Shown: positions 9,548 to 17,475, counted from the first letter of the stretch. The stretch: 64,000 nt of DNA from Rhizobium halophilum (GCF_021648825.1 NZ_JAKJHS010000001.1:496001-560000); one strand, 5' to 3'. Numbers and translations are program-made. The notes: generated by a model not told the origin, from the sequence alone.

Positions 9548-9730
9548 GTGTTTCTCTCCCGTTCCGTCGTCACAGGCTGGTCACGTTTAGTGGCCACCAA
9601 TGCCGACGCACCGAATCGTATAGGCAGGAATGCGCTACCGGTCGTTAATCCTCAATGGATGCTGCCTGCAACATAAATCCCGATATGCCCCGCGAGGCAC
9701 GTCCCCAGATGCACAAGTTGGCCACTACAT
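9548..9730. other. Gap between small membrane gene and MFS gene
   Basis: No gene, hairpin or recognisable operator is visible. It is expected to contain the divergent promoters of the minus-strand small gene and the plus-strand transporter. Confidence 0.3.
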
Positions 9731-11005
9731 ATGCAACGTAACCTGCTGCCGGTCCTGGCGCTTCTGACGAGCACGCTCTTCCTGTTTCTCGGCAACGGAC
9801 TACAGGGCCTTCTCCTGCCCGTTCGCGGATCGTTTGAAGGTTACTCCAACGAAATCCTCGGACTGATCGGCACCACCTGGGCGACCGGCTTCGTCGTCGG
9901 CTGCTTCGTGGCGCCGAATCTTGTCCGCCGCATCGGCCATGTGCGCGCCTTTGCGGGTTTTGGCGCGCTGATTTGCCTCAACGTCCTGCTGACCGGGCTC
10001 CTGGTCGATCAGACCGCTTGGCTGATCCTGCGCGCGGTGACCGGCTTCTGCACCGCCGGCACCTCCATGATTATCGAAAGCTGGTTGAACGAGAGAGCCA
10101 CGAATGAAAGTCGCGGTGCTATCTTCTCCTTCTACATATCGATCACGCTGTTCGGCGTCGTCGGCGGCCAGATGATGGTACCCTTCGCCGACATTTCCAC
10201 GCCGACGCTGTTCATGATCTGCGGCATTCTCTACTGTTTCGCCATTATTCCGACTGCTGTGTCGAAGGCAGCCTCGCCGCAACCGCTGAAACGGGTTCGA
10301 CTCGACCTGAAAGCACTCTATCGGAATTCTCCGGTCTCCTTCGTGGCCATCCTCCTCGTCGGCACCGCCAACGGCGCCTATGGTACCTTGGTGGCGGTGT
10401 TCGGGGCGCGCGCCGGGCTGCCGGAAGACAGCATCGCGATCATGGTCAGCGTCACCATCCTCGCGGGCGCCATTGCTCAGTTTCCTGCAGGCCGCCTTTC
10501 GGATCGGATGGACCGGCGGTTTGTCTTGGCGGCGCTTGCGGGGCTGGGAGCAATCGCTGGTCTCGGATTGAGCCTTTTTGAACCCGCAAACGTCTATGTC
10601 ATTCTGGTGCTTGTGGCGGTTTACGGTGCGGCTTCGAATGCCCTTTATCCCATTGCCGTCGCGCATGCCAACGATCACGCCGCTCCGGAAGACTTCGTCA
10701 AGGTATCAGGGGGGCTTCTGCTCATCTACGGCGTGGGAACCATCATCGGCCCCACCCTCGGCGGCCCTGTCATGACGTGGCTCGGTCCCTATGCCCTGTT
10801 CGCTGTCACGGCACTAAGCCATGTCCTCGTGACCGCCTATGCCATCTTCCGAAGCCGCCGGCGTGCCCCGGTGCCGGTAGAAGACCGCGACAGCTATGCC
10901 GGTTCTCCGGCACTGGCTCCCTCCTTGACCACGCCTGAAAGCTTGCTGCTTAATCCTCGTGCCACGGAAGGCACCGAGGATGGAGAGGAAAGGCAGCCGA
11001 CATGA
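9731..11005 (+). CDS. Major facilitator superfamily transporter, YcaD-like
   Basis: 424 residues with twelve predicted inner-membrane helices in two six-helix halves, separated by a cytoplasmic loop near 180-200 (SPQPLKRVRLDLKAL). The second half carries the MFS-type GRLSDRMDRR turn near 256. The segment RAVTGFCTAGTSMIIESWLNE near 99 matches the YcaD group. The last 60 residues are a hydrophilic tail. The substrate is not deducible. The stop overlaps the start of the DUF1192 gene by four bases (ATGA), so the two are translationally coupled. Confidence 0.85.
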   Translation: MQRNLLPVLALLTSTLFLFLGNGLQGLLLPVRGSFEGYSNEILGLIGTTWATGFVVGCFVAPNLVRRIGHVRAFAGFGALICLNVLLTGLLVDQTAWLILRAVTGFCTAGTSMIIESWLNERATNESRGAIFSFYISITLFGVVGGQMMVPFADISTPTLFMICGILYCFAIIPTAVSKAASPQPLKRVRLDLKALYRNSPVSFVAILLVGTANGAYGTLVAVFGARAGLPEDSIAIMVSVTILAGAIAQFPAGRLSDRMDRRFVLAALAGLGAIAGLGLSLFEPANVYVILVLVAVYGAASNALYPIAVAHANDHAAPEDFVKVSGGLLLIYGVGTIIGPTLGGPVMTWLGPYALFAVTALSHVLVTAYAIFRSRRRAPVPVEDRDSYAGSPALAPSLTTPESLLLNPRATEGTEDGEERQPT

Positions 11006-11196
11006 GCATCGCCGACGACGACAGGCCAAAGAAGCAGGTAAATTCGCACGAGGTCGGCTGCGACCTCAGTTCACTTTCTGTCGAGGACCTGGATCAGCGG
11101 ATCGACCTTCTACAGAACGAGATCACGCGCCTTCAGGCCGACAGGGAGAAGAAATCGGCCGGTCGCAGTGCTGCCGAAAGTCTCTTTCGCCTTTGA
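11002..11196 (+). CDS. DUF1192 family protein
   Basis: A 64-residue cytoplasmic protein beginning MSIADDDRPKKQVNSHEVGC. It is followed by the conserved DUF1192 core LSSLSVEDLDQRIDLLQNEI and a short coiled coil ending in LFRL. It overlaps the transporter stop by ATGA. DUF1192 proteins are small, widespread in Rhizobiales and uncharacterised. The conserved position directly ahead of rcdA invites a cell-cycle link, but nothing in the sequence proves it. Confidence 0.8.
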   Translation: MSIADDDRPKKQVNSHEVGCDLSSLSVEDLDQRIDLLQNEITRLQADREKKSAGRSAAESLFRL

Positions 11197-11233
11197 TGAA
11201 ACGGAAAAGATTAATGGTAAACCAATTCGGACT

Positions 11234-11248
11234 TTAACCGGATCTTAA
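11234..11248 (+). promoter_or_regulatory. CtrA box (TTAA-N7-TTAA), upstream copy
   Basis: TTAACCGGATCTTAA is an exact match to the CtrA consensus TTAA-N7-TTAA. It lies 38 nt after the DUF1192 stop and about 27-40 nt before the predicted start of the sRNA candidate. That is the spacing expected for CtrA activating from the -35 region. Confidence 0.65.
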
Positions 11249-11274
11249 TCATCAAAGCGGAAGATAAGAAACAT

Positions 11275-11373
11275 CCGGGCCTCCCGGACTCAGACGGTTT
11301 CACCACGTGGCGAAGAGGTCTGACTTTCTCCCTGTTTTACCTTGAGAGCCGCTTTCGCGGCTCTTCTTTTTTT
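11275..11373 (+). ncRNA. Candidate CtrA-controlled small RNA
   Basis: A noncoding, terminator-ended stretch with no gene upstream that needs this terminator except DUF1192, about 150 nt away. Hairpin 1 is TCAGAC (11290-11295) with GTCTGA (11318-11323), enclosing CCACGTGG. A single-stranded CTTTCTCCCTG (11324-11334) resembles an anti-Shine-Dalgarno seed. The terminator is AGAGCCGC-TTTC-GCGGCTCT with TCTTTTTTT (11345-11373). This layout of structured 5' hairpin, pyrimidine-rich linker and terminator is typical of trans-acting rhizobial sRNAs. The 5' end is estimated from the CtrA box. I cannot assign it to a named family. It could instead be the processed 3' UTR of DUF1192. Confidence 0.5.
11345..11373 (+). 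terminator. Rho-independent terminator before rcdA
   Basis: An eight-pair stem AGAGCCGC/GCGGCTCT with loop TTTC and a TCTTTTTTT tract. It ends the sRNA candidate and/or the MFS-DUF1192 operon. Confidence 0.88.
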
Positions 11374-11397
11374 CCAGCACCGTCAAAAGTGTGGGTA

Positions 11398-11412
11398 TTA
11401 ACCCTTCCTTAA
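11398..11412 (+). promoter_or_regulatory. CtrA box (TTAA-N7-TTAA) upstream of rcdA
   Basis: TTAACCCTTCCTTAA exactly matches the CtrA consensus. It lies 115 nt upstream of the rcdA start, with CTATAA about 25 nt further on (11434-11439) as a possible -10. In Caulobacter and Sinorhizobium rcdA is reported as a CtrA target, which this site fits. Confidence 0.75.
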
Positions 11413-11526
11413 TAAACGGCTTGCCGATCGGCGCTATAAACCTCATCTTAACTTACGAGAACACGGACGCGGAACTTTCTTTCCCCGTCATCATTGCCCG
11501 AGTGATGCGTTAGCAAGGTGAACTTC

Positions 11527-12039
11527 ATGTCGGAACAGGGACTGAACACAGTCAACTTCGCAGGCCGCGCTGCCGCCTCCTCGCATTTCAAGGCGCTTTA
11601 TGCCGAAGGGATGTCGTTGGTCGAGGAGACTGCAGCCTATTTGGATGGGCCCGGGCGCACTGCCTCGAAGGTTCTGCCTCGGCTCGCGTCGGTTCTCTAC
11701 GCGGCCGAATCCATGAGACTCACGACACGCCTCATGCAGATGGCGTCCTGGCTTCTGCTACAGCGCGCAGTCAACAACGGCGAGATGAGTCGGGATCAGG
11801 TGCTGGTCGAGAAAAACAAGGTGCGTCTGGACGGCTTCAATGTCGACAAGAACGCCCCGGGTTGGCTGGATCTGCCGGAAGGGTTTCGGGACCTTGTTGA
11901 GCGGTCCCTGCGCCTGCAGAATCGTGTCGCTATCCTCGATCGTGAAATCTATCGACCCAAGGACGCTGTGGTCACCCCTGACAACGAGAACGGCGTGCGC
12001 GCCCAGCTTAACCTGCTACAGACGGCCTTCAGCGCCTGA
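11527..12039 (+). CDS. rcdA: RcdA, regulator of CtrA degradation (DUF1465)
   Basis: A 170-residue helical protein of family DUF1465, which includes Caulobacter RcdA. RcdA is an adaptor that, with CpdR (and PopA in Caulobacter), delivers substrates such as the master regulator CtrA to the ClpXP protease. Recognisable segments are SHFKALYAEGMSLVEETAAY near 20 and the RLTTRLMQMASWLLLQRAVN helix near 72. ATG 11527 is preferred because AAGGTGA sits 6 nt upstream. The GTG at 11518 is part of that site and would add three residues. A perfect CtrA box lies upstream, and the partner cpdR begins at the right end of this window. Confidence 0.85.
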   Translation: MSEQGLNTVNFAGRAAASSHFKALYAEGMSLVEETAAYLDGPGRTASKVLPRLASVLYAAESMRLTTRLMQMASWLLLQRAVNNGEMSRDQVLVEKNKVRLDGFNVDKNAPGWLDLPEGFRDLVERSLRLQNRVAILDREIYRPKDAVVTPDNENGVRAQLNLLQTAFSA

Positions 12040-12066
12040 GGCGAGATTAATCCACCTATCGAAAGG

Positions 12067-12088
12067 GCAGGCTTCGGCCTGCTTTTTT
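12067..12088 (+). terminator. Rho-independent terminator after rcdA
   Basis: GCAGGC-TTCG-GCCTGC stem with a UUCG tetraloop followed by TTTTTT, 28 nt after the rcdA stop. Confidence 0.9.
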
Positions 12089-12102
12089 GTTCGCGGACAA
12101 AG

Positions 12103-12133
12103 AAAAAGGCCCGGTCAAGGATCGGGCCTTTTT
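12103..12133. terminator. Bidirectional terminator between rcdA and rpmE
   Basis: AAAAAGGCCCG and CGGGCCTTTTT flank a 9-nt loop. It has a U-tract on either strand, so it serves rpmE on the minus strand and backs up the rcdA terminator. Confidence 0.85.
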
Positions 12134-12155
12134 ATGAAGGGGACGATCGATCGGC

Positions 12156-12377
12156 TTAGAGGCCGAGACCACCAAAACGCTTGTTGAACTTCGAGACGCG
12201 GCCGCCACGGTCCATCAGTTGCTGGTTGCCGCCGGTCCAGGCCGGGTGCGACTTCGGATCGATTTCAAGGTTCATCGTGGCGCCTTCCGAACCCCAGGTG
12301 GAAAAGGTTTCGTATTCGGTACCATCGGTCATGACGACCTTGATCTTGTGGTATTCGGGATGGATATCAGTCTTCAT
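12156..12377 (-). CDS. rpmE: 50S ribosomal protein bL31
   Basis: 73 residues, beginning [20 protein letters not shown]. Component of the large ribosomal subunit. The zinc-binding CxxC pair of C+ L31 proteins is absent, so this is the zinc-independent C- type usual in alphaproteobacteria. The frame is open 12 codons further upstream, but the start at 12377 gives the conserved N-terminus. It converges with rcdA and shares a bidirectional terminator. Confidence 0.95.
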   Translation of the reverse strand: MKTDIHPEYHKIKVVMTDGTEYETFSTWGSEGATMNLEIDPKSHPAWTGGNQQLMDRGGRVSKFNKRFGGLGL

Positions 12378-12559
12378 GGCCCTATTCCTGCTGTCCGGGT
12401 CCATATGCCGCAATTGCGATCTCGAACCCTCTTCAATAAATGAAAGCCGCAGACCATAAGGCCACGGCTTCCCAATTCGATGCGGAGCCTATACAGGATG
12501 GGCGCCGGGAGCACAAGGCCCGTCGGCCTCAGAAAGAGGCGGGCGAGTAAGAGGGTAAA

Positions 12560-14356
12560 GTGGCATACGCAGAAGACAAAAAGCCAAGAGGCAAGGCAAT
12601 TGGGCCGTTGGCGAGGCTCCTTCCCTACCTCTCCCGCTATCGCGGTCTTGTTCTCGGTGCCCTCTTTGCCCTGATCCTTTCGGCAGCCACGACCCTGGCC
12701 CTTCCCCTCGCCGTCCGCCGCATGATCGATCACGGATTTGCAATCTCCGACGGCACGTTCATCAACAACTACTTCGGCATGTTGTTTGGCCTCGCTGTCC
12801 TGCTGTCGCTTGCAAGCGCCCTCCGCTACTACTTCGTCATCACGGTGGGTGAACGCGTCGTCGCCGATCTGCGGCGTGACGTCTTTGCGCGGATCACGAG
12901 CCTGTCGCCGGCTTTCTTCGACGTCAACCAGTCGGGCGAGATCGTGTCCCGCCTGACGGCTGACACCACCCAGATCAAGTCCACCTTCGGATCTGCCGCC
13001 TCCCAGGCACTGCGCAACACCATCCTGTGCCTCGGTGCCATGGGGATGATGATCTACACGAGCCCCAGACTTTCCGGCCTGGCGCTGGGGGCGATCCCTA
13101 TCATCGTCTTCCCGCTCGTCGCTTTCGGCCGCTCCGTACGGCGCCGTTCGCGCGCAGCACAAGATACCCTGGCGCGCACCTCAGCCTATGCCGCCGAAAC
13201 GGTCGGCGCGGCTCGAACTGTCCAGGCCTTCAACGGCGAAGCTGCGGCCAGCAGCCGCTATGCAGGAACGGTAGAGGAAGCCTTCGAGGCCGCACGCGCT
13301 GCCATCCGCTCGCGCGCTCTGCTCACGGGTTTTGCGATTCTCATGGTCTTCGGCAGCATTGTCGCGATCCTCTGGTACGGCGCCCAGAACGTGTTGTCCG
13401 GAACGATGACCGCAGGCACGCTCGGCCAGTTCGTTCTCTATTCTGTCATCGGTGCAAGCGCCTTGGGCCAGCTCTCCGAGGTCTGGGGAGAGCTCTCGCA
13501 GGCAGGCGGCGCCGCCGAACGGCTAACGGAGCTCCTGCGCGAAGAACCTGCGGTTAAGGAATCTTCCGACCCCATCAGCCTTCCCGCACCGCCCCGCGGC
13601 GACGTGGTCTTCGATAGGGTCTCCTTCGCCTATCCAACGCGTCAGAACACCATAACGCTGAACGGCCTCTCCTTTCACGTCCACCCTGGTGAGACGGTTG
13701 CCTTCGTCGGACCCTCGGGTGCGGGCAAGAGCACCATCTTTTCGCTCCTGCTGCGGTTCTACGACCCCGTCTCCGGGTCGGTACAGCTGGATGGGATCGA
13801 TATTGGGGAGGCGTCCCTCCAGCAGTTACGCGATCGGATAGCAATCGTCCCGCAGGACGTCACCATCTTCGCTGCCTCGATCCACGACAACATCGCATTC
13901 GGTGCACCGGAGGCAAACCGGGAAGCAGTCAGGGCCGCAGCCATCGCCGCTCAGGCTAACGAGTTCATCTCGAAGCTGGACCATGGATATGAGACCTTGA
14001 TTGGCGAACGTGGCATTACTCTTTCCGGAGGCCAGCGCCAGCGCATTGCGATCGCTCGGGCAATCCTGCGCAACGCGCCGGTTCTGCTTCTCGACGAGGC
14101 GACCTCGGCGCTTGACGCGGAAAGCGAAACACTGGTCCAGAAGGCTCTGGATGGTCTGATGAAGGATCGCACCACACTGGTGATCGCCCACCGTCTGGCA
14201 ACCGTGCTCAAGGCGGACCGCATTCTGGTGATGGATGAGGGGCACATCGTCGAGGAAGGCACGCACCAGACCCTGATCGCCAAGGGCGGACTTTACGCCC
14301 GTCTCGCCCGCCTGCAGTTCCACGATCTAGAGCGCGATACCGTCAGCGCTCTGTAA
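12560..14356 (+). CDS. ABC exporter (fused permease-ATPase, MsbA-like)
   Basis: 598 residues. It has six membrane helices in the first about 320 residues (ABC type-1 exporter domain), then a nucleotide-binding domain with Walker A GPSGAGKST near 379, signature LSGGQRQR near 486 and Walker B VLLLDEAT near 507. It works as a homodimer, exporting a hydrophobic or amphipathic substrate across the inner membrane. Lipid A, glucan and drug exporters all share this layout, so the substrate is not assigned. It starts at GTG after GAGGGTAAA. Its end overlaps the convergent MotB-like gene by 14 nt. Confidence 0.88.
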   Translation: MAYAEDKKPRGKAIGPLARLLPYLSRYRGLVLGALFALILSAATTLALPLAVRRMIDHGFAISDGTFINNYFGMLFGLAVLLSLASALRYYFVITVGERVVADLRRDVFARITSLSPAFFDVNQSGEIVSRLTADTTQIKSTFGSAASQALRNTILCLGAMGMMIYTSPRLSGLALGAIPIIVFPLVAFGRSVRRRSRAAQDTLARTSAYAAETVGAARTVQAFNGEAAASSRYAGTVEEAFEAARAAIRSRALLTGFAILMVFGSIVAILWYGAQNVLSGTMTAGTLGQFVLYSVIGASALGQLSEVWGELSQAGGAAERLTELLREEPAVKESSDPISLPAPPRGDVVFDRVSFAYPTRQNTITLNGLSFHVHPGETVAFVGPSGAGKSTIFSLLLRFYDPVSGSVQLDGIDIGEASLQQLRDRIAIVPQDVTIFAASIHDNIAFGAPEANREAVRAAAIAAQANEFISKLDHGYETLIGERGITLSGGQRQRIAIARAILRNAPVLLLDEATSALDAESETLVQKALDGLMKDRTTLVIAHRLATVLKADRILVMDEGHIVEEGTHQTLIAKGGLYARLARLQFHDLERDTVSAL

Positions 14357-15374
14357 GTTTCAGTTCGATACGCCGATTCTGGTTTCGCGCCTCCGGCGTG
14401 TCTCCCTCGGCGATCGGCTGATACTGACCAAAGCCCGCGGCTGCCAGTCGCTCTGCCGGCACTCCGAGCGAGATCAGATATTTGACGACGGACGTTGCTC
14501 GCGCCGTTGAGAGTTCCCAGTTGTCCGCGTAGCGGCCGGCTCCGGTGAGTGGAGAGGCGTCGGTGTGGCCATCCACACGCAGCACCCAGTTGATCTCGGG
14601 CGGGATTTCCTGCGCCAGCTCCAGAAGAGCCGCAGCGAGCTTGCTCATTTCGTCGCGACCGGCGGCATCGAGCTCTGCGCCCCCCACCGGGAAAAGCACC
14701 TCCGACTGGAAGACGAACCGGTCGCCGACGATGCGAATATTCTCACGGTCGGAAAGAATTTCCCGTAACCGCCCGAAGAAGTCCGATCGGTACCGGTTCA
14801 GTTCCTGCACCCGCTGCGCCAGCGCCACGTTCAAGCGTCGACCAAGATCGGCAATCTGCGCCTGTGATGCCTGGTCCTTCGATTCCGACGCCTGCAACGC
14901 CTGCTCGACCGCCGCGATTTGCGCACGAAGGGCAGCGATCTGCTGGTTGAGCAGCTCGATCTGGTTCATCGCACGCGCGCTGACCTGCTGCTCCTCATCG
15001 AGCTGTTCCGTCAACTGCCCGATCCGACTGTTCGCCGCATCGTTGCTTCCTGCCCCCTGATCGAGAAGCGCCTGAAGGCGTGACCGCTCGGTTTCGGAAC
15101 TCGCGAGGGATGATTGCAGATTTGCAAGGGTGTCTTCGAGGTCCTGGGTGTTCCCCTTTTCCAGCGCAAGGAGTTCAGTGAGTTCAGCGATCTGGCTGTT
15201 GAGTCGGTTAAGCACCTCGTCGCGACCGGTAATTTCCCGGCTAAGGATGAACTGGGCCAGCACGAAGACCGTAAGCAGGAACATGATGGCAAGGAGCAGA
15301 GTGGAAAGCGCATCCACGAAGCCAGGCCAATAGTCGACCCCCCGTTCCCGGCGACGATTTTTCACGAGCGCCAT
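14343..15374 (-). CDS. MotB/OmpA-like peptidoglycan-binding stator protein with long coiled coil
   Basis: 343 residues. A short cytoplasmic tail precedes one membrane helix (about 18-45) that carries Asp21 in FVDALSTLLLAI, aligned with the proton-carrying Asp of MotB/TolR. A long coiled coil follows over about 45-190 and an OmpA/MotB peptidoglycan-binding domain at about 215-340 (VDGHTDASPL, NWELSTARATSVV, NQNRRIELKL). It is translated right after the MotA/TolQ-like gene (3-nt gap), so the pair should form an ion-driven complex anchored to the wall. Flagellar MotB is unlikely because there are no flagellar genes nearby and the coiled coil is atypically long. Confidence 0.8.
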   Translation of the reverse strand: MALVKNRRRERGVDYWPGFVDALSTLLLAIMFLLTVFVLAQFILSREITGRDEVLNRLNSQIAELTELLALEKGNTQDLEDTLANLQSSLASSETERSRLQALLDQGAGSNDAANSRIGQLTEQLDEEQQVSARAMNQIELLNQQIAALRAQIAAVEQALQASESKDQASQAQIADLGRRLNVALAQRVQELNRYRSDFFGRLREILSDRENIRIVGDRFVFQSEVLFPVGGAELDAAGRDEMSKLAAALLELAQEIPPEINWVLRVDGHTDASPLTGAGRYADNWELSTARATSVVKYLISLGVPAERLAAAGFGQYQPIAEGDTPEARNQNRRIELKLTER

Positions 15375-15377
15375 GCG

Positions 15378-16421
15378 TTACTTGCTCCCGATTTTCTCGG
15401 AGAGCCGGTCGAGCGTACGGCGCAGTGCTTTCGCCTCCTCCTGCTGAGCCTCGATCCAGTCGCGCAGCATCTGCTGCTCGTTGCGCATGTTCTTGACGAG
15501 TCCCTGGATGCCTTCAGCAAGATTGGCCATGGCGGACAGCGACTTCTCGTTCTGTCCGCCATCGCTCGCCCTTGCCTGAACTGCCGCCAGCTTGCGCAGC
15601 TGATCGGTGAGTGCCTTCAGCTCCTCCGAGGAAGGCGTGCCCGCACCGCTTGCCGCAGGCGTAAGATCGAAGCCGACATCGGTAAGCGAAGAAAGCCAGT
15701 TTTCGAGTTCCGTATAGAAGCGGTTCTGCGCCCGGCCCGCCTGGATGTCGAGAAAGCCAAGGATAAGCGAGCCGGAAAGGCCGAGGAGCGAGGACGAGAA
15801 TGCCGTCCCCATGCCGGAAAGCGGCGCCGTCAGCCCGCTCTTCAGGGCCGCCAGCACATCATTCGTATCCCCACCATTGGGGTCGAGCGTCTGGATTACG
15901 GTGCTGATCGATCCGATTGTGCCGATCAGGCCCCAGAACGTACCGAGCAGCCCGAGGAAGACCAACAGGCCGATGAGGTAGCGGGATATCTCGCGCGACT
16001 CGTCAAGGCGGGTGCCGATCGAATCGAGGATGGAGCGCTGCGAGGATGGCGAAAGCGACATGGTCTGGCGACGGCCGATCAACGCCCGCATGGGTGCGAG
16101 CAGCCTTGGCTCCCGCCCCACCCGGTCGGCACTGCCCGCAGCTCGATAGGAATTGAACCAGCGCACTTCGGGAATGAGGCTGATCACCTGGTTGAAGACC
16201 AGCACGATGCCAATAATGAGGACGCCAAGGATGAAGCCGTTCAACCCCGGATTTGTCATGAAGGCGCTGTGCGCCTGCCGGTAGAGAATGGCCGCGATGA
16301 ATCCGACGAGGATGAGGAAGATCAACATCGTCCACAGAAAGGGGACGGGATTGGAGAGTTTGTGGCTGTAGCCGCGGCCTGTTTCCGACTCGTCCAGATC
16401 GTCCACTCTCGCATTCGCCAT
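15378..16421 (-). CDS. MotA/TolQ/ExbB-family proton channel protein
   Basis: 347 residues. Two membrane helices lie near 28-48 and 62-85, and a further pair near 148-180 and 215-240 carries the family motifs LGLLGTFWGLIGTIGSI and GMGTAFSSSLLGLSGSL. A basic cytoplasmic loop separates them, and the C-terminal about 90 residues are helical and charged. Members form pentameric channels around a dimer of the MotB/TolR-like partner, here the next gene. What the motor drives is unknown. The pair is known as conserved hypothetical membrane protein plus OmpA-like protein in rhizobia. Confidence 0.82.
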   Translation of the reverse strand: MANARVDDLDESETGRGYSHKLSNPVPFLWTMLIFLILVGFIAAILYRQAHSAFMTNPGLNGFILGVLIIGIVLVFNQVISLIPEVRWFNSYRAAGSADRVGREPRLLAPMRALIGRRQTMSLSPSSQRSILDSIGTRLDESREISRYLIGLLVFLGLLGTFWGLIGTIGSISTVIQTLDPNGGDTNDVLAALKSGLTAPLSGMGTAFSSSLLGLSGSLILGFLDIQAGRAQNRFYTELENWLSSLTDVGFDLTPAASGAGTPSSEELKALTDQLRKLAAVQARASDGGQNEKSLSAMANLAEGIQGLVKNMRNEQQMLRDWIEAQQEEAKALRRTLDRLSEKIGSK

Positions 16422-16517
16422 GTTGTGACTCGGCCTCCTGGTAAGGTTTGGCCCGGAGGCTAGTGGAAAAATGCGACGAATTGAAGTGCCGAAGCGCCCG
16501 CAGCCGCCTCAACCGGC

Positions 16518-17318
16518 CTAGCGCGTCGGCACAGGGCGGTTAACCACCTCAAGCAATGCCTTCTGCACGTATTCGTTGCCGGCAACGACATTGCGGCTGT
16601 CGAAGATATTGGTGGTGCCCCTCATGTCGCTCACAAACCCGCCAGCCTCGCGGATCAGAACCAGGCCGGCGGCCACGTCCCAGGGAGACAGATCCGTCTC
16701 CCAGAAACCGTCCATTCGTCCGGCGGCCACGTAGGCAAGATCCAGGGCCGCTGCGCCGAGACGGCGAATGCCTGCGACCTCGCCCATGACATGACGAAGC
16801 TCAACGAGGAACTTTCCGTGGTTGCCACGGCCAAGATGGGGGACGCCGCAACCGATCACGCAGTCGGAAAGGGCACGGCGTGCGCCTACCCGCAAACGGC
16901 GGTCATTGAGAAAAGAACCGCCGCCACGTTCTGCGGTGTAAAGCTCGTCGGTCGCCGGATTGAAGATGACGCCTGCAACGATCTCGCCGTTCCGTTCCAG
17001 CGCGATCGAGACGGCGAACTGCGGAATGCCGTGCAGGAAGTTGGTCGTGCCGTCGAGTGGATCGACGATCCAGCGATGGGCCCCATCGGTTCCCGTCTCC
17101 TCGCCGCCTTCCTCCCCCAGAAAGCCATAGGTTGGCCGCGCCTTCATCAGTTCGTCGCGCACGATCTTCTCGGCCTTCAGGTCCGCCTGCGAAACGAAGT
17201 CGCTGGGACCTTTCACGGAAACCTGCAGGTTTTGCACCTCCCCGAAGTCGCGAGACAGCGACTTACCGGCCTTGAGGGCAGCCTGGACCATGACGTTAAG
17301 AAGGGCGGAACGAGCCAT
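16518..17318 (-). CDS. suhB: Inositol monophosphatase family protein, SuhB
   Basis: 266 residues, the standard IMPase length. It is a Mg2+-dependent, Li+-sensitive phosphatase of inositol phosphates and related sugars. Metal-binding motifs are intact: the Glu site GEEGGEE near 69-75, WIVDPLDGTTNFLHGIP near 83 and the C-terminal SPWDVAAGLVLIREAGG near 211. In Escherichia coli SuhB also binds RNA polymerase and affects rRNA transcription. It is unclear whether that applies here. It starts at ATG 17318, and a structured noncoding element lies just upstream. A second, more divergent IMPase (HisN-like) lies at 61706-62482. Confidence 0.88.
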   Translation of the reverse strand: MARSALLNVMVQAALKAGKSLSRDFGEVQNLQVSVKGPSDFVSQADLKAEKIVRDELMKARPTYGFLGEEGGEETGTDGAHRWIVDPLDGTTNFLHGIPQFAVSIALERNGEIVAGVIFNPATDELYTAERGGGSFLNDRRLRVGARRALSDCVIGCGVPHLGRGNHGKFLVELRHVMGEVAGIRRLGAAALDLAYVAAGRMDGFWETDLSPWDVAAGLVLIREAGGFVSDMRGTTNIFDSRNVVAGNEYVQKALLEVVNRPVPTR

Positions 17319-17414
17319 ACAGGAAATTCCTTGAAGTGCGGAAGCTTGCCCCGCACTGAGTTGCGGCGGGACGGATCTCTTGGCTTATGCAGTGATGGGC
17401 GGCTTCAAGACCAT

Positions 17415-17475
17415 AAAACCGGGGCAAGTTCAAGTCTTGCACGGGAACCGGATTGTCATTTGCGCAATCCGTCGG
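17415..17475 (-). ncRNA. Structured RNA element upstream of suhB (possible suhB/mmgR-type sRNA 3' end)
   Basis: Reading the minus strand, a GGATTG-CAATCC hairpin (17470-17450) is followed by a GCAAG-ACTTGAA-CTTGC hairpin (17440-17424) set between CCGG repeats and a TTTT tract (17418-17415). This looks like two hairpins ending in a weak terminator. Rfam defines a suhB/mmgR RNA motif from alphaproteobacteria near suhB genes. I recall this only in outline and cannot confirm a match. Alternatively it only terminates the Sel1-repeat gene upstream. The 5' end is not defined. Confidence 0.35.

Noticed and set aside
14343-16421. Zorya-type antiphage system (ZorA/ZorB)
   Set aside because: The channel and OmpA-like partner recall ZorAB, but no ZorC, ZorD or ZorE gene follows and the neighbours are housekeeping genes; treated as an uncharacterised motor pair instead.
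15114-16463. 449-codon open frame antisense to the MotA/MotB-like genes
   Set aside because: No recognisable domain; the opposite strand encodes well-supported membrane and OmpA-like proteins.
17424-17440. tRNA T-arm-like sequence GCAAG-TTCAAGT-CTTGC on the plus strand
   Set aside because: The stem and TTCRANY-type loop match a T-arm, but no acceptor, D-arm or anticodon arm can be built around it; the same bases form the hairpin of the minus-strand suhB-upstream element.
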